Assembly (NCBI GenBank): GCA_947396885.1
Contig: OX377204.1
Coordinates: 5,394,001 to 5,458,000, forward strand
Direction of reading: 5' to 3'
DNA length: 64,000 nt
Origin: Heligmosomoides polygyrus polygyrus
Taxonomy: Eukaryota > Nematoda > Chromadorea > Rhabditida > Heligmosomidae
Part shown: one piece after another, positions 10,823-24,548 of the stretch
Layout of the letters: each line of letters begins with the position of its first letter
How positions within the stretch are numbered: the first letter of the stretch is position 1
Notes under the pieces: generated by a model
What the model saw: only the letters and a program-made list of their open reading frames with translations
What the model was told of the DNA's origin: nothing
Database searches by the model: none
Made by a program: the position numbers and the translations under genes

Positions 10823-13800
10823 GTGGGTTTGAACTCTGGATTCCATCCTAGTCGGGGGGGGGGGCATGCTGTGTTTGGCCTCGCCGTCCCTTCTCTTGAA
10901 TTTGTCTCAGAGCTATAAATACTACCAGGTGATACGATGAGGGTTATGCAGACTCAGGGTCTGTGGTGTCTGTCATGTCGTGGAATGCTCGACTTAATAC
11001 ATTGACGGCAATCGCGTTTTGCGCCAGAAAGCCGCATGGGACACGCGCGCGCTATGAGCCACCGGTGGCTCATAATGTCTCTCGTGGACCACTTTTTTGT
11101 TTTGCGTGCTTTTTTCTACCAAACTTCGACCAGAGGGGTTAGTTAGGGTGCTAATCACGAATCTGATATCCGTTTTTGAAATTTCGGTCGATTTCGATAG
11201 GTTACGGTAGGTACGAGTGACTAAGGCTGCCGAGGTCATGATCACCGTTTTCCCCCAAACGTCGCCCAAGGGGGTTTTTTTGGGGTGCTGATCACGAATC
11301 TGACATCCGTTTTGGTGTTACGATGGAGTACGGTAGATTACGGTAGGTACGGGTAATCGCCGACAGTCTCAGTCAACCGTACCTACCTTAACCTACCCTA
11401 AATGGCGGCGTTATTCATTCCTCTTTGGGATGCGCCATGCATTCTACTTCTACAAGATGTCGTGGAGGCGTGTTGAATGCGTATTTGGCCATACAATGAC
11501 TTTCGGTGGCCAGCCGATGTGCAAGTCAGTGCTTTATCCTTCCCAGACAAGTCTGGTACCAATTCGCCGACCCTGGTGGGATGGAAAGCTTGGTTCGCCT
11601 GGGCGGGAAATCCGAACCAGGAATCTGGTATCGGCTGCAGGCGACAGTCGGTGCCTCCTCCGATTGCGCTCCACCACCCTTGGGCAAAGTTAGGGTGAAA
11701 AATACTGACTTGAATTGATTTGATTGTAGAATTGGTCTCCTTCCTAGTAAAATTTTTAAATTCGATATATCTAATGAAAGCAAAGACAATTTTCATGCTT
11801 TTTTCCTGTTTACATTCTCTTATCACAAAGTAACTAGGGAACAGAAAAAACATCTATGAAAAACCGACGGCAGCAGTACAAAAAATTGCGCGAAAAGTTA
11901 TGAGTCACCGGTGGCTCATATTGTTCCACGCGGACAAACACGCTCATATTGCCGTTCCCTAGCACTACCCCCTCCCGACTAGGATAGATTCGAACACTGT
12001 CCAGAATTCTCTAAACGATCATTGCTTTCCAGAAGTCCACCAGCTTATTGTTCAGCTACTGTAAAAAAGACAGATGTAGTTCCATAAGTGTGGAAGAGCT
12101 TTGTTTAGCTTCGCTTTTGTGTTATCAAATTGATGCCTAAGACATTGAGCAGTTCCTTCAGTTTTTGCCTTAATTTGAAATTTTACTTTTCTTTATTAGC
12201 AAGAGTAGTAGCTGTTCTCACACTGTCACTATGCGATCGTTGCTAGAAGAAACTCAATCTTCTATTGAAGAGGATAGATCTCAGCAATAGCTCGCGACGC
12301 TGTTAGTGGGATAGCAATTTTATGAAGAAAAGCTTTTAGGCTCCATTTTACTGCACCCAGAAACTTCCTCAGCATCACCATCATCATTTCCAGGATGTAC
12401 GAGTAGAGCTCCTGGCTGCGCAGTCTCGAGCCGAGCAAGCTGAAGCTGATCTGAAGGCGAAAGAGCAGTTGGTGACGAATGCCGACCGCCGAGCTCAGCA
12501 GCTTCAGGCCCAACTCAACGCTAAGGGCAGCACCGATAAGGAGGTGGGTAAACTTCTGAGGAATTAAATGACTTTTTCCATAGCCATCTTGGACTCTCGG
12601 TCTACCTCCGCATGGCTGGATCTTTTCATTGCCTTGCTAAGCTTTTCTTGAGGTCGCTAAAAGGCCTGATTTGCTGACGTTCTAACCGGATCGCTACCTA
12701 AGTCAGGGCCTAGAATGAGTTGTCGCACCCATACTGCGTCAATATTTTAGAATTCAATGGTCAATTTTATAAAGCCTGGCCAGTGGAGGAAATCCAAATA
12801 CCGTACACCACCGTAGCGCACCAATGGAGCAGCGGAAGTAGCACACGGTGATCACGGATACGGATTAAACTACCGCGGAATGCGCTGGACTTTTCACTCA
12901 TAACTGTATGGGTAGAAGAATAACTGCAGTAGTGGCTCACGTTTAGATGAACTCCCACCAGGATCCAGATTTGGCTCCACACTTCTGAAATGGACAGGAC
13001 TGACATGTCCATCGGCTGACCATTGCGAGCCACTCCATGCCGCGGTCATTCAATTTGTCTCCCTGAGATTCCACATATGTCAAATGCGTGGCTCATTCCA
13101 CGAGAGTTTTGCCTACATCGTTCTCTACCCTTTATTGATATGTTTGCTTTGAAGGATAGTGGTTCGGCAAGAAACTCATGTCGTTCATAGGGTGAAAAGC
13201 TGGTTACTTCATGATCTGCAGCGTTTCCTGACATTTTTCGAGAATTTGCTAGTCCTGTGAAATTTATCGTATTTGCTTATTGTTTGTTAGCTACATATTT
13301 ATACCATTTTCAGGTTTGAATCAAATCGAACGCATTTCAATTCAAAGGCTCAGGCTCAATATAATGATTAGGAAAAATTTCTGTTGAAGGAAAATTTAGA
13401 ATAACTTTTTTTTGATTTTTTTTACTTTAGCTGCCCGAATCAGTGTAAGAATTTTATAAAATTTTTATTTTTGGAGAAAAAATAACAAATTAAGTTTCGT
13501 TTTAAAGCGCAGTAACGCATCAACCACGTAGTGCACTAAAGACTAAATTGCGCCATACACTCGAAAAGATTCGTTGCGATTTTCATTTGATTGATAGTGT
13601 CAATGCTGTTTATATGGAACAACGAGGTATGTGCGTTCTTAACAATTGTACTTGTTGCAGTGTCTACAGTTTTTTTGTGTGAGGAAAATTTTAGTGTGAT
13701 TTCTTTAAACCCTTTATTTACATACCCAATAAATGAAGACTTTGTTTGAAATTTTTTAAAATTCTATTTTTTTCGTGGAAAATTAAGCTTTAAAGTGGAA

Positions 13801-16800
13801 AAATAAGGCATAAAGTTATTTTCTATTGTCTGACATTGCTGAAGTACTCTCCTTAATATCTTAACCACCATTATTTGAATAACGACTTATGTAGTTTTTT
13901 GTCCAGTTGAAACATGAAATATAAAAGGAGAATACTGCTTGCGTAGATTTATATTATGTGTATGTTGATTATATTTATATGTTGATTTATAAATACATAG
14001 CTGTAGAAAATGCAAAAAGTACATATCCCACCTTGGTGTTTCATGTAAGCAGTATTTACACTATCAATCAAATAAAATCGTCACGAGCTTTTCGAGTGCA
14101 TGGCGCAATCTGGTCTTTTAGTGCACTATATGGTTGCTGCTCTGCTGCGCTTTGAAACAGAATTCAACATGTTATTTTTCTTCAATAGTAAAAATTTTAT
14201 AAAATTATTACACTCATTCGTCGAGCTGCTAAAGTAAAAAAAATTCAAAAAACGTTATTCTAAATTTTCCTTGAACAAAAAAAATTTCTAACCATCTTAT
14301 TGAGTCTGCAGTTCAACCTGTATGACGGATGTTTCAATTCGGAAGAGTTCTCTTTGATTTCAAAAGTCTTAGGCGAGCTTAGAAGACTGTCCAATTTGAC
14401 GTGAAAAGTGTCTAATTTGATTTGAAAAGTGTCCAATACGACCTGAAAATGGTATAGTTTAATGCACCTGTGAGCGTGCGCCTCACGTGCAAGGAAGGAA
14501 ACATAAACTCAGAAATCAAGGCAGCTACAGAAAAAAAGACATTCTGAATCGCCTTATTGCTATCACAAAGAATTATATGACCTTCTATTGGTGTCGTGTT
14601 TTACTACTGAATTCGCCATTGAATGTTTTAGGTGGAGTTGTTGCGAGATGAACTGAGGAAAGCCGAAGAACGTCACCAGGAAGTACTCGAACGACATCAG
14701 AAGGCTGAGGCGACGGCATTGGTGAGCCGGTTCGAAATTATGGGGCGTACTTAAAATGGAAAATTTGTATGTTAAGGAGAGCACGCAAGGGCAGAAGCAA
14801 CTCGCAGAAGAACTACAGAAGAAGCTTGAAGAGTCTTGTGCAGCCAGGGCGGAGACTGAGTCCAAGCTGTGGGTTCTCGTTCTTCTCCCTCCCGTGCCTC
14901 ATGTGTTGCATTCAGTCTGGACGAAAGGATTTAGATCGGCGCTGCAAGTGAAGCTGCTGTCGTCCAGCGAGCAGCTCAACGAGAAGAAGGAGGTCATCAA
15001 GCGACTGGAGACGGAGATTACCACTGTTCAGGCCGAGAAGAAGAGGTTGGAGTCGAAGGCATCGTTAGCCGACGAGCTCACCACGCTGATGGACTCGTTG
15101 ACAGCTGTGCGTGCCGAGAATGGGTACGTACTCTTACAGTTTGCTCAAAGCAGTCCATTTCAATTCCTTTCGTTTTGAAGCGTAATGGGTGCTTCACCCC
15201 AGACCTAGAATGGGCTGATTCAGGGGTAGTGATAAGATTCTTCAATGCGATCTTTATGATACAGTATTTTCGCTTTTGTCCGTCACTATTCTTTCCCACT
15301 AACCCGCTAAAAACTCTTCCAGGTATTACTGCCATGTATATGATTTATTTAACAAGAAAAGCCATACTCATTGAAGAAACTGAGTTTAGACATCACCTGA
15401 AGCATTAGCATGGAATTTCAGACAGTACCAAGAGGAGATCCGAACATTGCATGGACAACTACAGGAGGTTAGGGAAGAGCTTGAGCGTTCTCTAGAGGAG
15501 TGCGAAGAGTGGAAATCACGAGCAGATACGGCAGAGAAAGAGAAGGAAGTCATGGAAAGGAAGATTAGCACAGAAGAGAAGAAGTAGGTTCAGTTCACAA
15601 CGCTAATCTCATGGTGAAACGAAGATGTGGAGTGGATGGAGAAGCTCCATCGTTACCTGCATGGCAAAACTGTCGTCCATGCTGGAGAGACATCACTTTT
15701 TACTAACAAGGGAACTGTCTGAACGGTACGCTCGAACGGCAAGAACGAATACCATAGAAAGAAACTCCGTCTTCCAAATAGTAACGGAACATGTTTTGTT
15801 TTTGCCGAATCCTTGAGGCAAACGAGTAATAGGGTCTAATGTTTAAGGGTCTGCGGCGTCGAGCCTATCATGGCGGCGCAAGGAGCCTCCGTCGTGGTCT
15901 GGGTGGCGCAGTGGTAGGGGTGCTGCTTCATGATCGTGACGTCGAGGGTTCGGTTCCCGTGCTACGTTGTGTTTTTGCGCTTCTACCAAAGTGTCGCATT
16001 TCCATGGAGATTTACTCATCAAACTTTTTGGAGTCTGCCACTATTTTCACTTCTTCTTGCTCGTCGACATCTCGTGATGCACCAGCAATGTCCCAAATAT
16101 GCAAAATACGATGGTCTATGGAGTATTTATGGAAAACCTTCAGCACCAGTTATAGCTACAGTTTCTTCACATTTTGACTCACCACATGGGCCTAGGTCTT
16201 CCGGGAGTGCCATTCCACTCGGGTTGTCGAAGAAACCAGGGGCCGGATTTATCCACAATTAAACCCGTGGATATGCGGGGTATATGGGGTGGAGATAAGA
16301 TAGGAGTCAGGTAGTGATAAGGTAAAAGTCCGAGGCGCAGGCTTCATCGTAGGTATCTCTATACCCTCTACTCGCGGATTTGTCGTTGATGAATCCGGCC
16401 CGAAATGTGCGTTGATCATGATGATGATGGAGATGTTAATGGTGGTGTTTCATTTTCATTTTTTTGTTCATTTTTTTTCAGAGAAATCTAAGCAGTGGCT
16501 AGTACCTTCTCTGCTCTTTTTCTCTGTCCAGTGGTACCCACCTGCAGCCCAAGCCTGGAATCGCGATACAGTCCATTTTCCTTGTTTCTCAACCTTGTAT
16601 AAGATGACAGTCCTAGTATAAAGGATAAGGACAAAGGACGGCGTTATTCAATCCTCTTTGGGATGCGCCACGCATTCTACTTCTACGGGATGTCGTGGAG
16701 GCGTATTGAATGCGTATTTGGCTATACAATGACTTTCAGTGGCCAGCCGATGTGCAAGTCAGCTGCAGATCCTTAACCATTGCACTCTCTTACTTCAAGG

Positions 16801-19800
16801 ATTCGGCAGAAACAAAACATGTTCTGTTAGTACTTGGAGGACGAAGATATAGTATTGGTTCCTGCCGTTCCGACGTACCTTTCAGACAGTTCCCTTGTAA
16901 GTTCGGAACAGCTGAGTAGCAGAAAACTGTTTTTTTTTTGAAAACAGTGGAAAACTCCATGAAGTGAAAGCATGGCTCACTCCGAGCTATTCCTGATGTA
17001 GAGCTATTTTTCCTTCATCCTTCATTCCCTCAAAGAAATGCTACTATTTTGGATGTAAACGACATTTCTGTGGTTGAAGACAGACGCCTAGTCCATTATT
17101 TTTTTTTAGAAAAAGCAGCCCACTTAAAAGCTAAATAAACCAGACAATTCAATTCTGTACTTGTAAGTTCAAGAGTTTTCGCACGGTGCGCATCAAGACC
17201 GACTAGCGCTTCTTTCGCCGGTCGTTATTGCTTACTTGGTAATGGGCTAATCGCTCTATCTCGTCGATCTAACCCACATTAAGAACGACGGCGCTGCCTT
17301 CTTGATTCCATCTTTTTTCGAAGAATTTCTTTGAACAGCTGTAGAAGTCATTCTTTTATACTCCTTTCAACATTATAACCAAGGCTTTCATGCCCTAATG
17401 GGCTTTGAGTCGGCAGGTCTATGTAGCTCATAGAGATTTAGTGGCTTTATATGTGTTAATAATAATACATATGAGTGAAGAGCAGTTTATATTCGATGAT
17501 TAAGTGCTGGATTAGAATATACTAATGGAGTTCAGTGTAATTTCGTAGATTGCGGTGGAAGTTCAAGTGCGTAATACCAACTGTGAGCATTGAAACACCT
17601 ACTAACAGCATATAGTTAGTTTGGAAGAGGAAGGATACCAGTCTTGTTAGAGCATTGCTTGGGACAAAACTTTGTTCTTAACCTGCCATCGTTTTATTCA
17701 AGCCTATATTTAGAAAAACAGGGACTTAGTAGGAACCGGCTGTCGCGTGCATCCGATTCCAGGTTCTTGGTTCGGATTTTCCACCCAGGAGGTATGGAAC
17801 GCCAGGCCAACCAGGCGTTCCATACCTCCGAGATATTCCAAATAGGCATTGATATACAAGCATACATCATACGCTATCATCTATATTCCGCGAAAGTGGA
17901 ACGCATGGCACACCCTATACGAATGATCTTTTCTTTATCATTTACATATCGCATCCTTTTACACGTAGGAATTGCACTACTGCAGAAAACAACGCATTTT
18001 TTTTTTTCCAGGATCGTCGCCCTGACGACTACAGCTGAATCTCGGAAGGCTCACGAAGCCGAGTTGGCTTCTAGTGCCGATAAACTCCAGTCAGAAAACG
18101 CCAAATTGCAAGAGGAGACCAGAGATCTGCGGGCAGAGCTCCAGAGGGTGCAGTCCGAACAGCAGGCAGCCGAGGAAGAGTCAATGAGGAAGCTTCGTGA
18201 GCTCACAGAGAAATGCGAGGCGATTCAGAAGGAGGCGGACACGAGTCGTTCGAAGGTCGGAGAGCTGGAGGGTGAGTATAGAACCTTCTAAATTATTTCA
18301 AATCCAACCCAGTTAGTCACGTTTGTGAAACGATTACATAGTACACCAATAAAGTCAAGTGAACCTCCATGCGTAACCCAAATAACAAATGGTATCAACG
18401 TTTTTCTATTAAAAATATATTCCGAAAATTCTCCAAAAAAGAAAAAGAGAAAAGAAAAGAGTGGTCATCCTCAGAGCTCCCTTTCTTGGTGAAAACACCT
18501 CATCGCCATATTATGCTACACTTCTTCGCTGAATATTGCTAAGAATTAAGAGGTATTACTTTATAGAAAGCTCTATTCTTCAAACCGTTTGAGTCTTTAG
18601 TGAATCGAAGCCTTTACAAAGTGCTCATCTCACTAGGATTACTGTACATGTGAAAGTTATGGACTGGAATATACCATAGATCCTTCTTAGGTATTTCTTT
18701 TCATCTAGTGCTTCGAAGTAACAATTCTATGAAGATGCCTTAGATTAGATTAAACTCTAAGAAGACGCCATAAGCTATTTTGTGCTCGAAATTTGAAGGA
18801 TGGTTCGAGAAGCCGTCATCTTTCCAAGATAACAGACAATTTGCGTGGTTTTAATTTCTTAAATGCAAAACAGTCGTATGTATCTTTAGAACGATGTCAC
18901 TTAGTAAGCCATATACTGATGCTACCGCATGTCATCTAGTGTTGGAAGAGAAATGCATGGCGCATCCCGTAAGATTCTTTGTAACTCTGTATTCTATTTT
19001 TTCTATGTACTTTTGACGCCGACAAATCTCCGTTTACTATATTGGGCTTTGGATAGAATATTTGTAGAAGGAAGTTCATTACTTATGACTCGACGCTAAG
19101 GGCGTATAGGATCCTTATTGCAGAGGAGCACAACCGGTTCCAAAACAGCGCAGCTGAGGAGAGGAAGAAGCTCTTGGAAGCCACAGAAGAGCAGCGTGTC
19201 AAGGTACTTCCTTTCAACTTAGTTGCCTCACTATTGATGTGGAATTTTTCAAAATTGCTATATTATTCGAGGTCGATGATTAGTAGGCTGGAGCACATAA
19301 GTCATTTTGCTGTTCAGATGGAAGAACTCCAACATGAAGTGGCCGAGTCGAAGAAGAAATTGCTAGCTGCTGAGGAACTTACCGCTGCTGAGGCTGAACG
19401 ACACAAAACAGCCCAAGCAAGGCTGGCAGAAGTTGAGCGGGTGAGGCTCTTATCTGCTGCTCTGCGGTAAAGAAGTGTAGAATAGGGTTTTGGAAAATAG
19501 CGTTCAAGGATAAGAAAAATGGAAGGGTAAGAAAAACAAAAAAGAAGGATAAGAAAAGCATCTATCAAAGCAGATGAACTAATCGGTAAGCATTTTTCTT
19601 TTTCGTTAACAAGGGACATATGTCAACTTATCCTAACGGATCTCAAGTAGACCTATATGGCCTTGTCTAATATAACAAGGGGCACAGTGTGAAGCTCGTT
19701 TATGCTGCAGGCCATATGGGCTCCAATTTCTCGCCTGCTAGCCTGTACATAAGTCTCAGCAAAAATCAAAATTATTGATAAATAAAAACATCTTTTTGCT

Positions 19801-22800
19801 CATAATTAAGGTTTAAATGGGATTTTATGGTTACGATGATCTGAACTAACCCACTGTTTTTTCGCAATATTTCGACTGAAGGAATGGATAATAAGAACCG
19901 TATAGATGTGGTATATTTTGACTTTTCCAAAGCCTTCGACAAAGTTCCGATACCACAACTACTTCACAAAATGAAAATGATCGGTCTCCATTCTACAGTA
20001 GTTAGATGGGCATGCAGTTTCCTCATAGGAAGGACGTATCAGGTCAAAGTCGAGGGAGTGCTCTCCTCTATCTTCAACGCCTACACTGGTGTACCACAAG
20101 GCGGAGTGCTTTCTCCCTTACTCTTCCTAATCTATACTTATGATCTTCCAGAAGCAGTGTCCAGGTTTGGAGTATCGTGTAAGATGTATGCAGACGATCT
20201 AAAAATATACAAAGTAATCAAAGAGGACCAAGACACTAACTGTGTTCAGTCTGCGATTGACTATGTGGCCAATTGGGCTGATGAGTGGAAACTATCACTT
20301 GCACCCGAGAAGTCCCACTGCTTTGTAATTGGCGTCAAAAACAATGGCAGGATCCCAAAGTACAAACTACACAATGCTGCCATTAAACTGGTAGACGAGG
20401 TTCGTGACCTTGGCTTTTTGATTGGCAAGAATCTAACTTTTGATACACATTACAAATCCTTGGTCAAAACGGCAAACTTTCGTACCTATAATCTTTTTAA
20501 AGTTTTGAAAAGTAACAATCCTGATCTTCTTTTGCGTGCCTACAAGACATATGTTCGACCCATAGTTGAGTTCGGAACTACTGTGTTTAATCCTGTTAAG
20601 AAGAAAGACATTGATATTCTGGAAAGTGTCCAAAACAATTTTACCCGTAAAGTAGTGATGAGATCCTTCGGCATAGACTATTCCTCCATACCAAATGGCA
20701 GAGAAAGATACAGGATGCTGGGATTAAAATCCCTTGAAAGTAGAAGGAAAACTGTCGACCTCAAAATGCTCTTCAAAATTTTCACCCACAAAGTACACCT
20801 AAACCCCACCGCATTTTTCCAAGGACACTTGACTAGAACGATGAGAGGTAAGCTTCGGTTACATGTACCAGTTGCAAGGACCATGGTCAGATCAACGTTC
20901 CTGACCTACCGAAGGCTACGGGAGTTCAACTTACTACTAGCCCAAAACGATAACCTCTTAGGATTGTCTATGCATTCGTTTAGTAAGTTGCTATCCTCTT
21001 CAGCGTTTTCGTGATTGCTCTATGTCAGTTTTTTTCGATACTAGTGCCTTCAGAGAGTTGTAGTGTTTTTTGTGTTGTCATGTGCGTTGTATTTTTTTCT
21101 TTCTAATATGCTTTCTCTTATATTGTTCGCGTGGGAACCTTCCGCGCTGAGAATAAATAAAAATATTATTTACGATGCTCGCAAAGTACATAGATTATCG
21201 CGGTTTCTGGACTGTCTATGGGAGTTGGGAGAGGAGAAATCTGTCTGGAATAGGGCATATGTATGTAGAAGGTTATGAAAATGCTTACGAATTTCCCTTA
21301 ACCTGCCTTTGAGGGAATGTTTAAGCTAAAGAACAAACGTCGGGGTTAATTAATCCACCTGTGGAGCGTTTCACGCTTTCTTCTTCAGCGGAATGTCATG
21401 AAAACTGTTTGAATTCGTAGGATCTATACAATTCTTGCGGTGAAAGTGTCAATGTCCTTTTCACTTCGGAGAACTTTGGTACCAGTGCAGCTGCCACGGT
21501 GGAATGGAATGGGTTTTTATACCTTGATCTGGGATGCGCGTGAGAGTCAGCACCTCCCTAGATTGCTTCAGCGTCCAGAAGGCAAAAATGGTTGCAGGAG
21601 ATTAATAAATAAGGAAAAATGTCGGCGTTAGTCTATCTCTTCACAGACGCAACCCCGTTCTATTTTCACGGCTGTTACGGAAAAATTTGAATGCGTATTC
21701 GGCCTACACAATGGCTCGAAATGGGCACTAGATAGACCTTGTCTGTATTTTATCCTTCCCAGATAAGTTGACCCTTAGAAGAGGAGAGAATGTCAATAGC
21801 ATTTTTCTGTCCTATATATGAGCTTATTCAGGAGTACGAGGAGATGAAGCACAGTCTTCGATCGATTCAAGGAGTCTCGAAGACACCAATCTCTGACAAA
21901 CTCGAGAACAGTGAGGACTTTGCCATTCGGATAAAGCAGCAGCTTGAGGAGCTGGAACGCGACAAAGCCACAAAGCTTCAGGAAATGGCCGCCGAGCACA
22001 AGGCGCATCAGGAGAGGCATGTACCATAGTTCAGCGTCCTGGCTTTAAGCACGATATTTACATGGGCTGCACGAAGCAGTCAATGGTGTAGGAAGATTTT
22101 TTGAACGAACTTACTTATACGCGTTTGTAACCTTAAATGCGTTATAATATGCAAAAAAACTGAAAACACTTTGAACTTAAGAATAAATTTAGTTCTGCAC
22201 TGATTTTTTAGGAATTTCGATGATAGATATATGTAAAGCGTTTGACATCGAATTTTTTGTATTTTTCACTTCCAAATATTGATATAGCTTTACATAGCAC
22301 ATATTAACACGGATTCCAGGGTTTTATGGTATATGTATTTATTTCACTTCATTCTGTTCTCCGTTTCAGGTTAGAGAAGCGGATAGAAGATATGGAAACG
22401 GCCCGAAAGGAACAGATTCAAGAGTTGGAGAATCAGAAGCAGGAAACGGTAGAGATGTATCAGAAGAGGTTGGAAGAACTCGAGAAGCGTCTGGACGAAG
22501 CCGCCGAGTCGTACAGAATTGAGCGCGAGAAATTGGAGGCAGTTATTCGAGAGAAGACAGCCGCTCCTAAACTGGAACTCGAAGAGCTCCGGAAAGCCAG
22601 TATGGACATGGCCGAAGCGTCTAAGGAGCAGAACGAGAAGCTGAACAAGCGGGTTAGTGGGGATTTTCACGCTTAGGGTTTGTCACAAGGTGGAAAAGAT
22701 TTAATGAAGGATTTTTTAAAATTTTCCAAACTTTTTGGCTTTTGTAGTGCTTTCTTAATCCAATGAATATTTAGCAAAAATTTTAAAAGTTTTAGCAAAA

Positions 22801-24455
22801 AATCGAGTACAAAGTGCTTGATCTTTTCAACCTAGAGTCGTAGCAATTGGAAAAACAAGGCAGATAGCATTGAAAACCATTGGAGCCATCTCTAGAGAAA
22901 GAAAAAACGGTGACTAAATTTTTTGCTGAGATGTTTCTCAAGTTTGCTTAAGGTAATGGCCGTCCTAAAAAGCTTTTGTTCAGATCGCCGACCTAGAAGC
23001 TCGCCTCGCTCAAGCGTCCAAGAACAACGCGGATATGGTGGAGAACATGCGGAACATGTCGGTGTTGCTCGAGACGGAAGCGAAGAAGCGCGAAGAGCTG
23101 ACAGCGGAACGAAAGAAGTGGATGGAGCAGCTTGATGAGAAGGAGCGACTCCTCGACGAGGCTCTGAACAGCAGTGAGGACGAGGTCAAGGTGAGCTGCT
23201 CCTCTTCATGGCTCTCAAGGGTTCTTATTTTTGTATTTTTTGTTTTATTTTTGAGATCATACGATTTGGCTGGGTAAAGACGCACCGAGCCTACGATTCA
23301 TCCAATTACTTGAAAGCGTTCAAAATAACTACACACGTAAGCTATTTATGAGGTGCTTCAGGCTAGGCTATGCTAACATTCCAAACGGAGTTGAAATGGC
23401 CGAGCAACTTGGCTTCCCTCCATACGAAGTAGAAGGAAAAAGGATGACCTGATCATGCTTTTTTAAAATTTTCACAAACAGAATTTCTATTGAAAGCGTA
23501 GTTCTTGACGTCCCAATAACGCGGAGTAGGGGGAAGACTTATGTAATTTGTATCCCCAAGTGCCAAGGTCACAGGTTAGGGCTATCTACCTCACTTATCC
23601 GACCCTTAAGGAACTCAACCTGCTTATAGACGAATCTGAAGGATTTCAGAACTCTGTTTGTCAGTTTAATCACGTTTTAACCCGAAGAGGTTTTTTGTAG
23701 ATGATTTTAGTTACACATTTTTATATTTGTTGTTTCTGATAGTGGCACATGCATGTGTAATGTGCATGTGCATGTGACTGTAATTCACGCCATAAATAAA
23801 TAAATAAATAAATACCATAAATTCATTAGTGAGCATCATGATACAACAAGAGCCGAGCTGCTTTGGATGAGAGTAAAGGAAACGTACACCGATAATCGAT
23901 CCCTTTTGGGATGCGCCAGGCATTCAACTTTTACGGGATATTGTGGAGGCAATTACAAGGAGTATTTGCTATATACAATGACTTGTGGTATTCATTCGAT
24001 GAGCAGGTCATTGCTCATGCCCTGCAGGAAAGGTCTAATACCAATTCACCTACCTCGGAGGGAGAAAAGGTTTGGTTGGTGTGCGCGGGAAATTTGAGCC
24101 TAATAAAATTTGCGAACAACTAGACATAGCCTCCACATATTTCAAGGGAGCTCAATTGGAAGTGATTCCCGACGAAGCTGGTTTATCCAAACTAGATTTC
24201 CATTGAATTTTGCTATCGAATTTACCACCACAACCATTTCAAGACCAAAGCTGAGTACTGTACTTTTTTTCTCATTCTCAGTGCTACACTTTACCACCAT
24301 TCTGAAAATTCTACACTATTCTATCACCGCGTTCAATTTTTTCAAAGAAATAGAGGAATTTATCATACGATTTCTTCAGGTCTAAAAAAAAAATTGAAAA
24401 TTTGTCAAAGCCTGCAGAATTTTGAAAATATTACTATTCTACTATATATAAAGGA

Positions 24456-24548
<93 letters not shown>

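Larger units (their letters stand above)
10836..11992. mobile_element. TIR element with CCTAGTCGGG ends, carrying a SINE
   Basis: The left end ATCCTAGTCGGGGGGG and the right end CCCCTCCCGACTAGGAT are inverted. The motif TGAGCCACCGGTGGCTCATA-like occurs near both ends (11056 and 11901). A tandem repeat (11146-11360) and a minus-strand SINE (11400-11690) lie inside. The left end is only about 14 bp from the donor of coiled-coil exon 7. Short relatives are at 45250, 52838, 53630 and 59470. Confidence 0.65.
15707..16897. mobile_element. Fold-back DNA element, TIR CAAGGGAACTG, TSD TAA
   Basis: The left end CAAGGGAACTGTCTGAACGG and the right end CAGACAGTTCCCTTG are inverted, flanked by TAA at 15704-15706 and 16898-16900. 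The arms match for about 115 bp. It shares CAAGGGAA and GTCTGAA with the element at 1644-2901, so the two are relatives. A palindromic MITE (16242-16402) and a truncated SINE (16622-16765) are nested inside. Confidence 0.8.
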
